Source: an uncultured Lachnospiraceae bacterium
GTDB lineage: Bacteria > Bacillota > Clostridia > Lachnospirales > Lachnospiraceae
NCBI GenBank assembly: GCA_902489925.1
Contig: CABUBX010000018.1
Span: 1 to 23,094 of the forward strand
Reading direction: 5' to 3'
DNA length: 23,094 nt
Shown here: positions 7,476 through 14,548 of the stretch, piece by piece
Layout: the number at the start of each line of letters is the position of its first letter
Position numbering within the stretch: the stretch's first letter is position 1
Notes under the pieces: model-generated
Database searches by the model: none
Told to the model about the DNA's origin: nothing
What the model saw: the letters and a program-made list of their open reading frames with translations, nothing else
Translations under genes and position numbers: made by a program

Positions 7476-8018
7476 ATGTCACGTATAGGAAGAATGCCAA
7501 TCGCTGTTCCTGCAGAAGTTACTGTAGAGATAGCAGAAAATAATAAAGTGACTGTAAAAGGTCCGAAGGGAACACTTGAAAGAGTATTACCTTCTGAGAT
7601 GGATATCAAATTAGAAGATGGTCAGATTGTTGTTACAAGACCAAACGATTTAAAGAAGATGAAATCCTTACACGGTTTAACAAGAACATTAATCAACAAC
7701 ATGGTTATCGGTGTTACTGCTGGTTATAACAAAGTTCTTGAAATCAACGGTGTAGGTTACAGAGCTCAGAAACAAGGAAACAAATTAGTTTTATCTTTAG
7801 GATATTCACATCCTGTTGAAATGGTAGACCCTGAAGGCGTTACAACAACACTTGAAGGTCAGAACAAGATTACTGTTTCTGGTATAGATAAAGAAAAAGT
7901 TGGCCAGTACGCTGCTGAAATCAGAGAGAAAAGAAGACCTGAGCCATATAAGGGCAAAGGTATTAAGTATGCTGACGAAGTTATCAGACGTAAAGTTGGT
8001 AAGACTGGTAAGAAATAA
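7476..8018 (+). CDS. rplF: 50S ribosomal protein L6
   Basis: L6 sits beside the sarcin-ricin loop and the factor-binding site. The 180-residue protein has the expected duplicated fold, beginning MSRIGRMPIAVPAEV and containing VKGPKG, the GYxxxLEINGVGYRAQxQGNKLVLSLGYSHPV segment and the C-terminal RRPEPYKGKGIKYxDEVIRRKxGKTGKK. The ATG at 7476 follows GGAGGT by 6 nt. rplR follows 17 nt downstream. Confidence 0.98.
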   Translation: MSRIGRMPIAVPAEVTVEIAENNKVTVKGPKGTLERVLPSEMDIKLEDGQIVVTRPNDLKKMKSLHGLTRTLINNMVIGVTAGYNKVLEINGVGYRAQKQGNKLVLSLGYSHPVEMVDPEGVTTTLEGQNKITVSGIDKEKVGQYAAEIREKRRPEPYKGKGIKYADEVIRRKVGKTGKK

Positions 8019-8035
8019 TAAAGGAGTGAAAATAA

Positions 8036-8404
8036 ATGGTTAGCAAAGAATCAAGAACTAAAGTTCGTTTAAACAAACATAGAAAAATCCGTAACCGTTT
8101 TGCTGGTACTGCAGAGCGTCCTCGTTTAGCTGTGTTTAGAAGTAATAATCATATTTACGCTCAAATTATCGACGATACAGTTGGTAATACTCTCGTAGCT
8201 GCTTCAACTATGGAAAAAGAAATCAAAGCCGGCGTTGAAAAAACTAACGATGTTGCAGCCGCTGCAGCTGTTGGTACAGCAATTGCTAAAAAGGCTTTAG
8301 AGAAGGGTATTACAAAAGTAGTATTCGATAGAGGCGGATTTATTTATCAGGGAAAAATTCAGGCATTAGCCGATGCAGCTAGAGAAGCTGGATTAGAATT
8401 CTAG
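8036..8404 (+). CDS. rplR: 50S ribosomal protein L18
   Basis: L18 binds 5S rRNA together with L5. The 122-residue protein has the basic N-terminus RTKVRLNKHRKIRNR, the ERPRLAVFRSNNHIYAQIIDD strand pair and the closing VVFDRGGFIYQGKIQALADAAREAGLEF. The ribosome binding site AAAGGAG lies at 8020-8026, 9 nt before the ATG. Confidence 0.98.
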   Translation: MVSKESRTKVRLNKHRKIRNRFAGTAERPRLAVFRSNNHIYAQIIDDTVGNTLVAASTMEKEIKAGVEKTNDVAAAAAVGTAIAKKALEKGITKVVFDRGGFIYQGKIQALADAAREAGLEF

Positions 8405-8418
8405 CAAGGAGGAGAAAC

Positions 8419-8928
8419 ATGAAACGTACAATTATTGATGCTAGTCAATTAGAATTAACAGAAAAAGTAGTATCAATTAAGCGTGTTACTAAGGTTGTTA
8501 AGGGTGGTCGTAACTTCCGTTTCGCAGCTTTAGTTGTTGTCGGTGACGGCAATGGTCACGTTGGTGCTGGCTTAGGTAAAGCAACTGAAATTCCTGAGGC
8601 AATTCGCAAGGGAAAAGAGGATGCTATAAAGAAACTTGTAGAAGTTCCATTAGACGAGAACGGCAGTATTACACACGATAATATGGGTAAATTCGGAAGT
8701 GCTTCAATGTTATTAAAGAGAGCTCCACAGGGTACTGGTATTATCGCCGGCGGTCCTGCACGTAGCGTGCTTGAGCTTGCAGGTTACAAGAACATCCGTA
8801 CAAAGTGCTTAGGTTCAAGAAATAAACAGAACGTTGTACTTGCAACAATCGATGGATTGGCAAACCTTACAACTCCGGAAGAAGTTGCAAAGAAACGCGG
8901 AAAATCCGTTGAAGAAATTCTTGCATAA
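8419..8928 (+). CDS. rpsE: 30S ribosomal protein S5
   Basis: S5 contributes to the mRNA entry site and decoding accuracy. The 169-residue protein has the N-terminal double-stranded-RNA-binding-like domain (RVTKVVKGGRNFRFAALVVV, residues about 22-41, then GNGHVGxGLGKAxEIPEAI) and the C-terminal domain (GGPxRSVLELAG, DGLANLTTPEEVAKKRGK). AAGGAGGAG precedes the ATG at 8419. The rpmD ribosome binding site begins at its stop. Confidence 0.98.
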   Translation: MKRTIIDASQLELTEKVVSIKRVTKVVKGGRNFRFAALVVVGDGNGHVGAGLGKATEIPEAIRKGKEDAIKKLVEVPLDENGSITHDNMGKFGSASMLLKRAPQGTGIIAGGPARSVLELAGYKNIRTKCLGSRNKQNVVLATIDGLANLTTPEEVAKKRGKSVEEILA

Positions 8929-8941
8929 GGAGGAGTATGAG

Positions 8942-9124
8942 ATGGCAGAGAAATTAAAGATTACTTTAGTTAAATCTACAATTGGTGCAATTCCTAAACA
9001 TAGAAAAACTGTTGAGGCATTAGGACTTAAAAAGCTTAATAAAACAGTTGAGATGCCGAATAACGAAGCCGTAAGAGGTATGGTTAATCAGGTAAAACAT
9101 TTAGTTAAAGTAGAAGAAATCTAA
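8942..9124 (+). CDS. rpmD: 50S ribosomal protein L30
   Basis: L30 is a small 50S protein between domains of 23S rRNA. The ORF gives 60 residues from the ATG at 8942, the family length, beginning AEKLKITLVKSTIGA and containing RKTVEALGLKKLNKTVEMPN. AAGGAGGAG (8928-8936) overlaps the rpsE stop region and is well placed. Longer in-frame upstream starts lie inside rpsE and are rejected. Confidence 0.97.
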   Translation: MAEKLKITLVKSTIGAIPKHRKTVEALGLKKLNKTVEMPNNEAVRGMVNQVKHLVKVEEI

Positions 9125-9150
9125 TTTTACAGTTAAGGAGGTGCAAAAAG

Positions 9151-9591
9151 ATGAATTTATCAAGCTTAAAACCGGCAGAAGGTTCAAGACAGAGTGATAA
9201 TTTCAGAAGAGGCCGTGGACATGGTTCAGGTAACGGTAAGACTGCAGGTAAAGGTCATAAAGGCCAGAAAGCTCGTTCAGGAGCACCAAGACCTGGGTTT
9301 GAAGGTGGCCAGATGCCATTATATAGAAGAATTCCTAAGAGAGGTTTCACAAACAGAAACTCTAAGGAAATCGTTGCTATCAATGTTGATGTGTTAAACA
9401 GATTTGATGATGAAGCAGTTGTAACAGTAGAGAGCTTATTAGAAGCAGGCGTTATCAAAAATCCAAAGGATGGCGTTAAGATTCTCGGAAACGGCGAACT
9501 TACAAAGAAATTAACTGTTAAGGTTAATGCTTTCAGCGCATCTGCTGAGGAAAAAATCAAAGCTCTTGGTGGAACTGCTGAGGTGATTTAA
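9151..9591 (+). CDS. rplO: 50S ribosomal protein L15
   Basis: L15 is a late-binding 50S protein. The 146-residue protein has the extended glycine- and basic-rich N-terminal arm (RGRGHGSGNGKTAGKGHKGQ and KARSGAPRPGFEGGQMPLYRR) followed by the globular domain ending in GGTAEVI. AAGGAGGTG (9135-9143) precedes the ATG. Its stop overlaps the secY start by one base, the usual coupling of rplO to secY. Confidence 0.98.
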   Translation: MNLSSLKPAEGSRQSDNFRRGRGHGSGNGKTAGKGHKGQKARSGAPRPGFEGGQMPLYRRIPKRGFTNRNSKEIVAINVDVLNRFDDEAVVTVESLLEAGVIKNPKDGVKILGNGELTKKLTVKVNAFSASAEEKIKALGGTAEVI

Positions 9592-10913
9592 TGTTTAAAA
9601 CACTTAGAAATGCATTCAAAATCGCGGATATCCGCAAAAGGATGATTTTCACATTTCTAATGCTTATTGTTGTAAGACTTGGCGCAGCTATTCCGACACC
9701 GGGCGTAAAGCGCGGTGTCATGGAGAGCTTTTTCGCCAGCTTAAGCGGCAGTAGCGGTGCACTTGATTTATTCAGTGCGATGACAGGCGGTTCTTTAGAG
9801 AATATGTCTATTTTTGCACTGAGTATTACACCGTACATTACATCTTCCATTATTATGCAGCTTCTTACGATAGCGATTCCAAAGCTTGAGGAGATGCAGA
9901 AGGAAGGCGAGGATGGCCGTAAAAAAATTCGCGAGATTACACGTTATGTGACAATCGCTCTTTCACTTATTCAGTCACTTGCAATGGGTATTAACTTTGC
10001 AAGAGGTGGTTCACTTGACTATAATAATGCGTTTGGCGTTATTGTAACAGTGCTTTCACTGACAGGTGGTTCTGCTTTACTTATGTGGATTGGTGAGCAG
10101 ATTACATCCCACGGTGTGGGCAACGGTATTTCTATGGTACTTCTTATTAATATTCTTTCAAGATTGCCTCAGGATTTTGGCTCACTCTATGAAAAGTTTA
10201 TTAAGAATGCATCAAATATCGTTACCGGAGGACTTGCAGCATTGGTGATTATTGCAGTCATTGTGCTTACAGTTATCTTTGTTGTTTATTTACAGGATGC
10301 AGAGCGCAGGATTCCGGTACAGTATTCTAAAAAGGTTGTTGGCAGAAAGACATTTGGCGGACAGTCCACACATATTCCGTTAAAGGTTAATACAGCCGGT
10401 GTTATTCCTGTTATCTTCGCATCATCATTGATGGGTATTCCGGGAATGATTGTTGCTTTGCTTAACAAGAGTCCATCGGGCTTTTGGGGACATATTCTTA
10501 ATGGTCTCAACAGCAACAACTGGTGTGTACCGAGTATGCCTTGGTACTCCATCGGACTTTTAGTCTACATTGTTTTAGTTGTCCTTTTTGCTTATTTCTA
10601 TACATCAATTACTTTCAATCCGATTGAAGTAGCTGATAATATGAAGAAGCAGGGCGGCTTTATTCCGGGTATCAGACCTGGAAAACCAACAGTGGATTAC
10701 TTAAACGGTATCTTAAAGAATGTTATTTTTATCGGCGCTGTTGGCCTTGTTATTGTAGCCGTTATACCGATTGTATTTTCAGGTACATTCGGCGCAAATG
10801 TTTCTTTTGGAGGAACATCTTTGATTATTATCGTTGGTGTTTTACTTGAAACTTTAAAACAGATTGAATCTATGATGCTTGTGCGTCATTATAAAGGATT
10901 CTTTAATGACTGA
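9591..10913 (+). CDS. secY: Protein translocase subunit SecY
   Basis: SecY is the channel subunit of the SecYEG translocon in the cytoplasmic membrane. The 440-residue length is typical. Ten hydrophobic segments can be traced, starting with residues about 18-34 (after KRMIF) and including the plug-side TPGV region. The cytoplasmic loop with ERRIPVQYSKKVVGRK, the PLKxNTAGVIPVIFASSL segment and the NPxEVADNMKKQGGFIPGIRPGKPT loop are classical. The ATG overlaps the rplO stop (TAATG). A hairpin follows in the gap before adk. Confidence 0.98.
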   Translation: MFKTLRNAFKIADIRKRMIFTFLMLIVVRLGAAIPTPGVKRGVMESFFASLSGSSGALDLFSAMTGGSLENMSIFALSITPYITSSIIMQLLTIAIPKLEEMQKEGEDGRKKIREITRYVTIALSLIQSLAMGINFARGGSLDYNNAFGVIVTVLSLTGGSALLMWIGEQITSHGVGNGISMVLLINILSRLPQDFGSLYEKFIKNASNIVTGGLAALVIIAVIVLTVIFVVYLQDAERRIPVQYSKKVVGRKTFGGQSTHIPLKVNTAGVIPVIFASSLMGIPGMIVALLNKSPSGFWGHILNGLNSNNWCVPSMPWYSIGLLVYIVLVVLFAYFYTSITFNPIEVADNMKKQGGFIPGIRPGKPTVDYLNGILKNVIFIGAVGLVIVAVIPIVFSGTFGANVSFGGTSLIIIVGVLLETLKQIESMMLVRHYKGFFND

Positions 10914-10925
10914 TAAACATTGATA

Positions 10926-10976
10926 AAAGAAGATTGATATGCCAAGGCAGATAGTTTCTGTCTTGGTTACTTCTTT
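10926..10976 (+). terminator. Hairpin between secY and adk, possible attenuator or weak terminator
   Basis: CCAAGGCAGA (10942-10951) pairs with TCTGTCTTGG (10957-10966) with one G-U pair and a 5-nt loop. An outer helix AAAGAAG/CTTCTTT (10926-10932 with 10970-10976) can extend it. The downstream bases are T-rich but interrupted (TTACTTCTTTATTT), so a fully efficient intrinsic terminator is doubtful. It marks the end of the spc block and may lower or process the transcript before adk. Confidence 0.5.
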
Positions 10977-11015
10977 ATTTAAAGTTGTTGGACATATGAC
11001 TGGAGGATAATTATT

Positions 11016-11660
11016 ATGAAAATAATTATGTTAGGTGCGCCGGGTGCAGGTAAAGGCACACAGGCGAAAAAGATTGCAGACGTTTGCAACATTCCACATA
11101 TATCAACCGGAGATATTTTCAGAGCTAATATTAAAAACGGTACAGAGCTCGGTGCAAAAGCAAAAGAGTATATGGACAAAGGTTTATTAGTACCGGATGA
11201 GTTAGTTTGTGATCTCGTCGTTGATCGAATTCAACAAGATGACTGTAAAAACGGGTTCATTCTTGACGGCTTCCCGAGAACTATTCCTCAGGCAGAAGCG
11301 TTGACGAATGCCCTGAATGCTATTGGACAGAACATGGACTTCGCGGTTGACGTGGATGTCCCTGATGAGAATATAATCAACAGAATGTCCGGCCGCAGAG
11401 CATGTGTTGGATGTGGTGCAACTTATCACCTTGTATTTAATCCTACAAAAGTTGAAGGCATCTGCGATGTATGCGGTGAAAAGCTCATTTTAAGAGAAGA
11501 TGATAAGCCTGAGACAGTAAAGAACCGTCTTAATGTTTATCATGAGCAGACACAGCCGTTAATTGACTATTATAAAGGTCAGGGTATCTTAAGAACAGTT
11601 GACGGCACGAAAGCTATGGATGAGGTTTTTGCGGATATTCTTAAAGTTTTAGGAGTTTAA
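11016..11660 (+). CDS. adk: Adenylate kinase, zinc-binding lid type
   Basis: Adenylate kinase interconverts ATP + AMP and 2 ADP in the cytosol. The 214-residue protein has the P-loop GAPGAGKGT at residues 7-15, the AMP-binding HISTGDIFR (28-36) and DGFPRT (84-89). The long lid carries a zinc site, with CxxC at Cys130/Cys133 and Cys150/Cys153, as in Gram-positive enzymes. TGGAGG (11000-11005) precedes the ATG. It sits in the common secY-adk-map order. Confidence 0.98.
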   Translation: MKIIMLGAPGAGKGTQAKKIADVCNIPHISTGDIFRANIKNGTELGAKAKEYMDKGLLVPDELVCDLVVDRIQQDDCKNGFILDGFPRTIPQAEALTNALNAIGQNMDFAVDVDVPDENIINRMSGRRACVGCGATYHLVFNPTKVEGICDVCGEKLILREDDKPETVKNRLNVYHEQTQPLIDYYKGQGILRTVDGTKAMDEVFADILKVLGV

Positions 11661-11664
11661 GACG

Positions 11665-12414
11665 ATGTCAGTAACGATTAAGTCGGATAAACAAATAGAA
11701 CTTATGCGTGAATCGGGAAGACTGCTCTCAATCATGCATGAAGAACTTCATAAAGCAATCAAGCCGGGCATTTCTACTTTGGATATTGACCGACTTGGTG
11801 AAAAAATCATCCGCGATTTCGGATGTATTCCGAATTTTAAAAACTATAACGGATATCCGGCATCCATCTGTGTATCCGTCAATGACGAGGTTGTTCACGG
11901 TATTCCGACAAAAGAGCGTATTTTAAAAGATGGCGATATTGTCAGTCTTGACGCGGGCCTGATTTATAAGGGCTGGCATTCGGATGCAGCGCGAACATGG
12001 GGCGTCGGTCATATCTCAGAGGAAGCACAGCGGCTTATTGATGTCACAAAACAAAGCTTTTTTGAAGGCATTAAAGTGATTAAGGCCGGCAGTCATCTTT
12101 ATGAGATTTCAGCAGCGATACAAACATATGTAGAAGCACACGGATATTCAGTTGTCCGGGACCTTGTCGGCCACGGCATAGGAACACATCTTCATGAAGA
12201 TCCGCAGATACCGAATTTCAAACCAAAGGGCAGAGGCTTAAAGCTTGCTGCGGGCATGACGTTGGCAATTGAGCCGATGGTTAATGCAGGGCGTTATGAA
12301 GTCGAATGGCTTGATGACGACTGGACAGTAGTGACCAGAGATGGTTCTTTGTCGGCACATTATGAAAATACAGTGCTCGTGACAGAAGATGGTTACGAGA
12401 TACTGACATTGTAA
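11665..12414 (+). CDS. map: Methionine aminopeptidase, type I
   Basis: The enzyme removes the initiator methionine from new proteins, using a dinuclear metal site. All five metal ligands of the pita-bread fold are visible: Asp96, Asp107, His170, Glu203 and Glu234, plus the substrate-pocket His78 (VVHGIP). The 249-residue length is that of the simple type Ia enzyme, without an N-terminal zinc finger. The ATG at 11665 lies 4 nt after adk, whose last codons contain the TTAGGAGT ribosome binding site. Confidence 0.98.
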   Translation: MSVTIKSDKQIELMRESGRLLSIMHEELHKAIKPGISTLDIDRLGEKIIRDFGCIPNFKNYNGYPASICVSVNDEVVHGIPTKERILKDGDIVSLDAGLIYKGWHSDAARTWGVGHISEEAQRLIDVTKQSFFEGIKVIKAGSHLYEISAAIQTYVEAHGYSVVRDLVGHGIGTHLHEDPQIPNFKPKGRGLKLAAGMTLAIEPMVNAGRYEVEWLDDDWTVVTRDGSLSAHYENTVLVTEDGYEILTL

Positions 12415-12459
12415 AAATTGATTTTAGGTAAGATTTAAGACAGAGGAAGGAAAAAGTAT

Positions 12460-12678
12460 ATGTCAAAATCAGATGTAATCGAAGTTGAAGGTGTTGTTAT
12501 CGAAAAGCTGCCAAACGCAATGTTTCAGGTTGAGCTTGAAAACGGCCATAAGGTACTGGCGCACATCAGCGGTAAATTAAGAATGAATTTTATCAAAATT
12601 TTACCGGGTGATAAGGTAACAATAGAATTATCTCCGTATGATTTAACAAAAGGCAGAATTATTTGGAGAGACAAATAA
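12460..12678 (+). CDS. infA: Translation initiation factor IF-1
   Basis: IF-1 binds the 30S A site during initiation. The 72-residue OB-fold protein is full length and shows EVEGxVxEKLPNAMFxVELENGHKVLAHISGKLRMNFIKILPGDKVTIELSPYDLTKGRIIWR in pieces. The ATG at 12460 follows GAGGAAGGAAA (12443-12453). The gap after map is only 45 nt, so there is no room for the small KOW-domain gene that some Firmicutes have between map and infA. A strong promoter starts 7 nt after its stop. Confidence 0.98.
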   Translation: MSKSDVIEVEGVVIEKLPNAMFQVELENGHKVLAHISGKLRMNFIKILPGDKVTIELSPYDLTKGRIIWRDK

Positions 12679-12685
12679 AAAATGC

Positions 12686-12715
12686 TTGACATTTGGCAAA
12701 ACATGGTGCTATAAT
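12686..12715 (+). promoter_or_regulatory. Strong sigma-A-type promoter upstream of rpmJ
   Basis: A perfect -35 TTGACA (12686-12691) and perfect -10 TATAAT (12710-12715) are separated by 18 bp, and the -10 carries the extended TGn element (TGCTATAAT). Transcription should start near 12722, giving a short leader before the rpmJ ribosome binding site. It would feed rpmJ and the S13-S11-S4-RpoA-L17 genes independently of the S10 promoter. Confidence 0.88.
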
Positions 12716-12748
12716 GTAGAGCGGACGTTTTGAAAGGAGAGATTTGTT

Positions 12749-12862
12749 GTGAAGGTTAGAGCATCCGTAAAACCTATTTGCGAAAAGTGCAAGGTTATCA
12801 AAAGAAAAGGAAGCATCAGAATTATCTGTGAAAATCCGAAACATAAACAGAGACAGGGCTAA
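12749..12862 (+). CDS. rpmJ: 50S ribosomal protein L36, zinc-binding form
   Basis: L36 is the smallest 50S protein and stabilises 23S rRNA near the L11 arm. Translating from GTG 12749 gives 37 residues beginning MKVRASVKPICEKC. The zinc ligands are visible as Cys11, Cys14, Cys27 and His32, so this is the metal-binding form. GAAAGGAGA (12732-12740) is the ribosome binding site. It stands alone between a strong promoter and a 280-nt structured gap. Confidence 0.96.
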   Translation: MKVRASVKPICEKCKVIKRKGSIRIICENPKHKQRQG

Positions 12863-12887
12863 TTAAAAACTTGTCTTGTTGTTATGT

Positions 12888-13010
12888 GAATTTTTTGCCG
12901 AAGAATGGCAAAATTTAATTCGCGGCTGCAGTGATGCAACACGGGGATGTGTTGTAAGCACTTTTAAATATTTATGTATTTATTTCGTGAGGTTTTAGCC
13001 CCTTGCGAAA
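12888..13010 (+). promoter_or_regulatory. Three consecutive hairpins between rpmJ and rpsM (candidate leader RNA)
   Basis: Hairpin 1: GAATT/AATTC plus TTTTGCC/GGCAAAA (12888-12899 with 12907-12921, TTT bulge, 7-nt loop). Hairpin 2: AGTG/CACT plus TGCAACAC/GTGTTGTA (12930-12962, loop GGGGAT). Hairpin 3: TTTCGTGAGG with CCTTGCGAAA (12983-12992 with 13001-13010, two wobble pairs, 8-nt loop). GGGG in loop 2 (12943-12946) is complementary to CCCC at 12999-13002, so a loop-to-helix pseudoknot is possible. None is followed by a T-run. The remaining gap (13011-13142) holds promoter-like hexamers and the rpsM ribosome binding site. Confidence 0.55.
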
Positions 13011-13051
13011 CAACTCAATTGAAATTTTGAAACAAAATACACATATAAGAA

Positions 13052-13099
13052 TTGACAGTATAAGCATTTCACCACACTTTACGATAAGTGTGTTATACT
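13052..13099 (+). promoter_or_regulatory. Possible rpsM promoter region with inverted repeat
   Basis: TTGACA (13052-13057) and TATACT (13094-13099) are both good hexamers but are 36 bp apart, too far to act as one promoter. Between them lies a perfect 7-bp inverted repeat, CACACTT/AAGTGTG (13073-13079 with 13086-13092). One hexamer may work with a poor partner, or the spacer may be bent or bound by an activator. Promoter activity is uncertain. Confidence 0.3.
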
Positions 13100-13142
13100 T
13101 GTGCTTTCTTATATATTACAACTAGTGGAGGTGTAATTGTAC

Positions 13143-13511
13143 ATGGCTCGTATCAGTGGTGTAGATTTACCAAGAGAAAAACGTGTAGAAATCGGTCTTA
13201 CTTACGTGTATGGTATCGGTAGAGTAAGCTCAAATCGTATCCTTAAAGAAGCTAATGTAAACCCTGACACTCGTGTCAGAGATTTAACAGACGAAGAAGT
13301 AGCAAGAATCCGTGACGTCATCGATGCAACTCAGACAGTTGAAGGTGATTTAAGACGTGAAATCGCTTTAAACATCAAACGTCTTCAGGAAATTGGATGC
13401 TACAGAGGTATCCGTCATAGAAAAGGTCTTCCTGTAAGAGGACAGAAGACAAAGACAAATGCAAGAACCAGAAAAGGTCCTAAGAAAACAGTAGCAAATA
13501 AGAAGAAATAA
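13143..13511 (+). CDS. rpsM: 30S ribosomal protein S13
   Basis: S13 bridges the 30S head to the 50S subunit and contacts P-site tRNA. The 122-residue protein from the ATG at 13143 begins MARISGVDLPREKRVEIGLTY, has the helix-two-turn-helix region, and ends in the basic RGQKTKTNARTRKGPKK tail. GGAGGTG (13127-13133) is 9 nt upstream; a TTG two codons earlier is less likely. It is the first gene of the alpha block. Confidence 0.98.
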   Translation: MARISGVDLPREKRVEIGLTYVYGIGRVSSNRILKEANVNPDTRVRDLTDEEVARIRDVIDATQTVEGDLRREIALNIKRLQEIGCYRGIRHRKGLPVRGQKTKTNARTRKGPKKTVANKKK

Positions 13512-13537
13512 TGACCAAACAATAGGAGGTTTGTTCA

Positions 13538-13933
13538 ATGGCTAAGAAAGTGACTAAAAAAGTGACTAAGAGACGTGTGAAAAAGAACGTTGAGCGCGGA
13601 CAGGCACACATCCAGTCATCTTTTAACAATACAATCGTTACACTTACAGATGCAGAAGGTAATGCACTGTCATGGGCAAGTGCTGGCGGATTAGGATTCA
13701 GAGGTTCCAGAAAGTCAACACCTTATGCAGCTCAGATGGCAGCTGAGACAGCAGCTAAAGCAGCTCTGCCTCATGGTTTAAAATCAGTAGAAGTTATGGT
13801 AAAAGGTCCTGGTTCAGGACGTGAAGCAGCAATCCGTGCCCTTCAGGCTTGCGGTATCGAAGTAACAAGCATCAAGGACGTTACTCCGGTTCCACACAAC
13901 GGCTGCCGCCCACCAAAACGCAGAAGAGTCTAA
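13538..13933 (+). CDS. rpsK: 30S ribosomal protein S11
   Basis: S11 lies on the 30S platform at the mRNA exit channel. The 131-residue protein has a basic N-terminus rich in lysine and arginine, then GQAHIQSSFNNTIVTLTDxxGN, SAGGLGFRGSRKSTPYAAQ and the C-terminal PHNGCRPPKRRRV. ATAGGAGG precedes the ATG at 13538. Spacing to rpsD is 18 nt. Confidence 0.98.
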   Translation: MAKKVTKKVTKRRVKKNVERGQAHIQSSFNNTIVTLTDAEGNALSWASAGGLGFRGSRKSTPYAAQMAAETAAKAALPHGLKSVEVMVKGPGSGREAAIRALQACGIEVTSIKDVTPVPHNGCRPPKRRRV

Positions 13934-13951
13934 TAGGAGGTTAAATTAGAT

Positions 13952-14545
13952 ATGGCAAGAGATATGGTTCCAGTTTTAAAAAGATGCAGAAGTCTCGGTC
14001 TTGACCCTATTTACTTAGGTGTTGCTAAAAAATCTAATAGACAGTCTATTAGAGGAAATAGAAAAAAGAGCGAGTATGGTCTTCAGTTAACAGAAAAACA
14101 GAAAGCTAAATTCATTTACGGTGTATTAGAGAAACCTTTCAGAAACTACTTTGAAAAGGCTGAACGTATGAAAGGCCAGACAGGTGAAAACTTAATGAAG
14201 TTACTTGAGTTAAGACTTGATAACGTAGTTTTCAGAATGGGTTACGGAAGAACACGTAAAGAAGCAAGACAGATTGTCGGACATAAGCATGTAAGTGTGA
14301 ATGGCAAGACAGTAAATATTCCATCATACCAGGTTAAAGCCGGTGATGTGATTGAAATCAGAGAAAAATACAAATCAGCTCAGAGATACAAAGATATTCT
14401 TGAAGTTACAGAAGCAAGAATTGTTCCTGAGTGGCTTGAAGCAAATCATGAGAGCCTCACAGGTACAGTTAAAGAAGTACCTGCAAGAGAGCAGATTGAT
14501 GTACCTGTAGACGAAATGCTTATCGTTGAGTTGTATTCTAAATAA
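13952..14545 (+). CDS. rpsD: 30S ribosomal protein S4
   Basis: S4 nucleates 30S assembly and is the translational repressor of the alpha operon in E. coli. The 197-residue protein lacks the N-terminal zinc cysteines (only Cys12 is present), so it is the metal-free form. The S4 RNA-binding domain is visible from about residue 88 (LRLDNVVFRMGYGRTRKEAR, HKHVSVNGKTVNIPSYxVKxGD). AATAGGAGG precedes the ATG. Unlike in Bacillus, rpsD is inside the alpha block here, so S4 could feed back on its own operon. Confidence 0.98.
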   Translation: MARDMVPVLKRCRSLGLDPIYLGVAKKSNRQSIRGNRKKSEYGLQLTEKQKAKFIYGVLEKPFRNYFEKAERMKGQTGENLMKLLELRLDNVVFRMGYGRTRKEARQIVGHKHVSVNGKTVNIPSYQVKAGDVIEIREKYKSAQRYKDILEVTEARIVPEWLEANHESLTGTVKEVPAREQIDVPVDEMLIVELYSK

Positions 14546-14548
14546 TAT

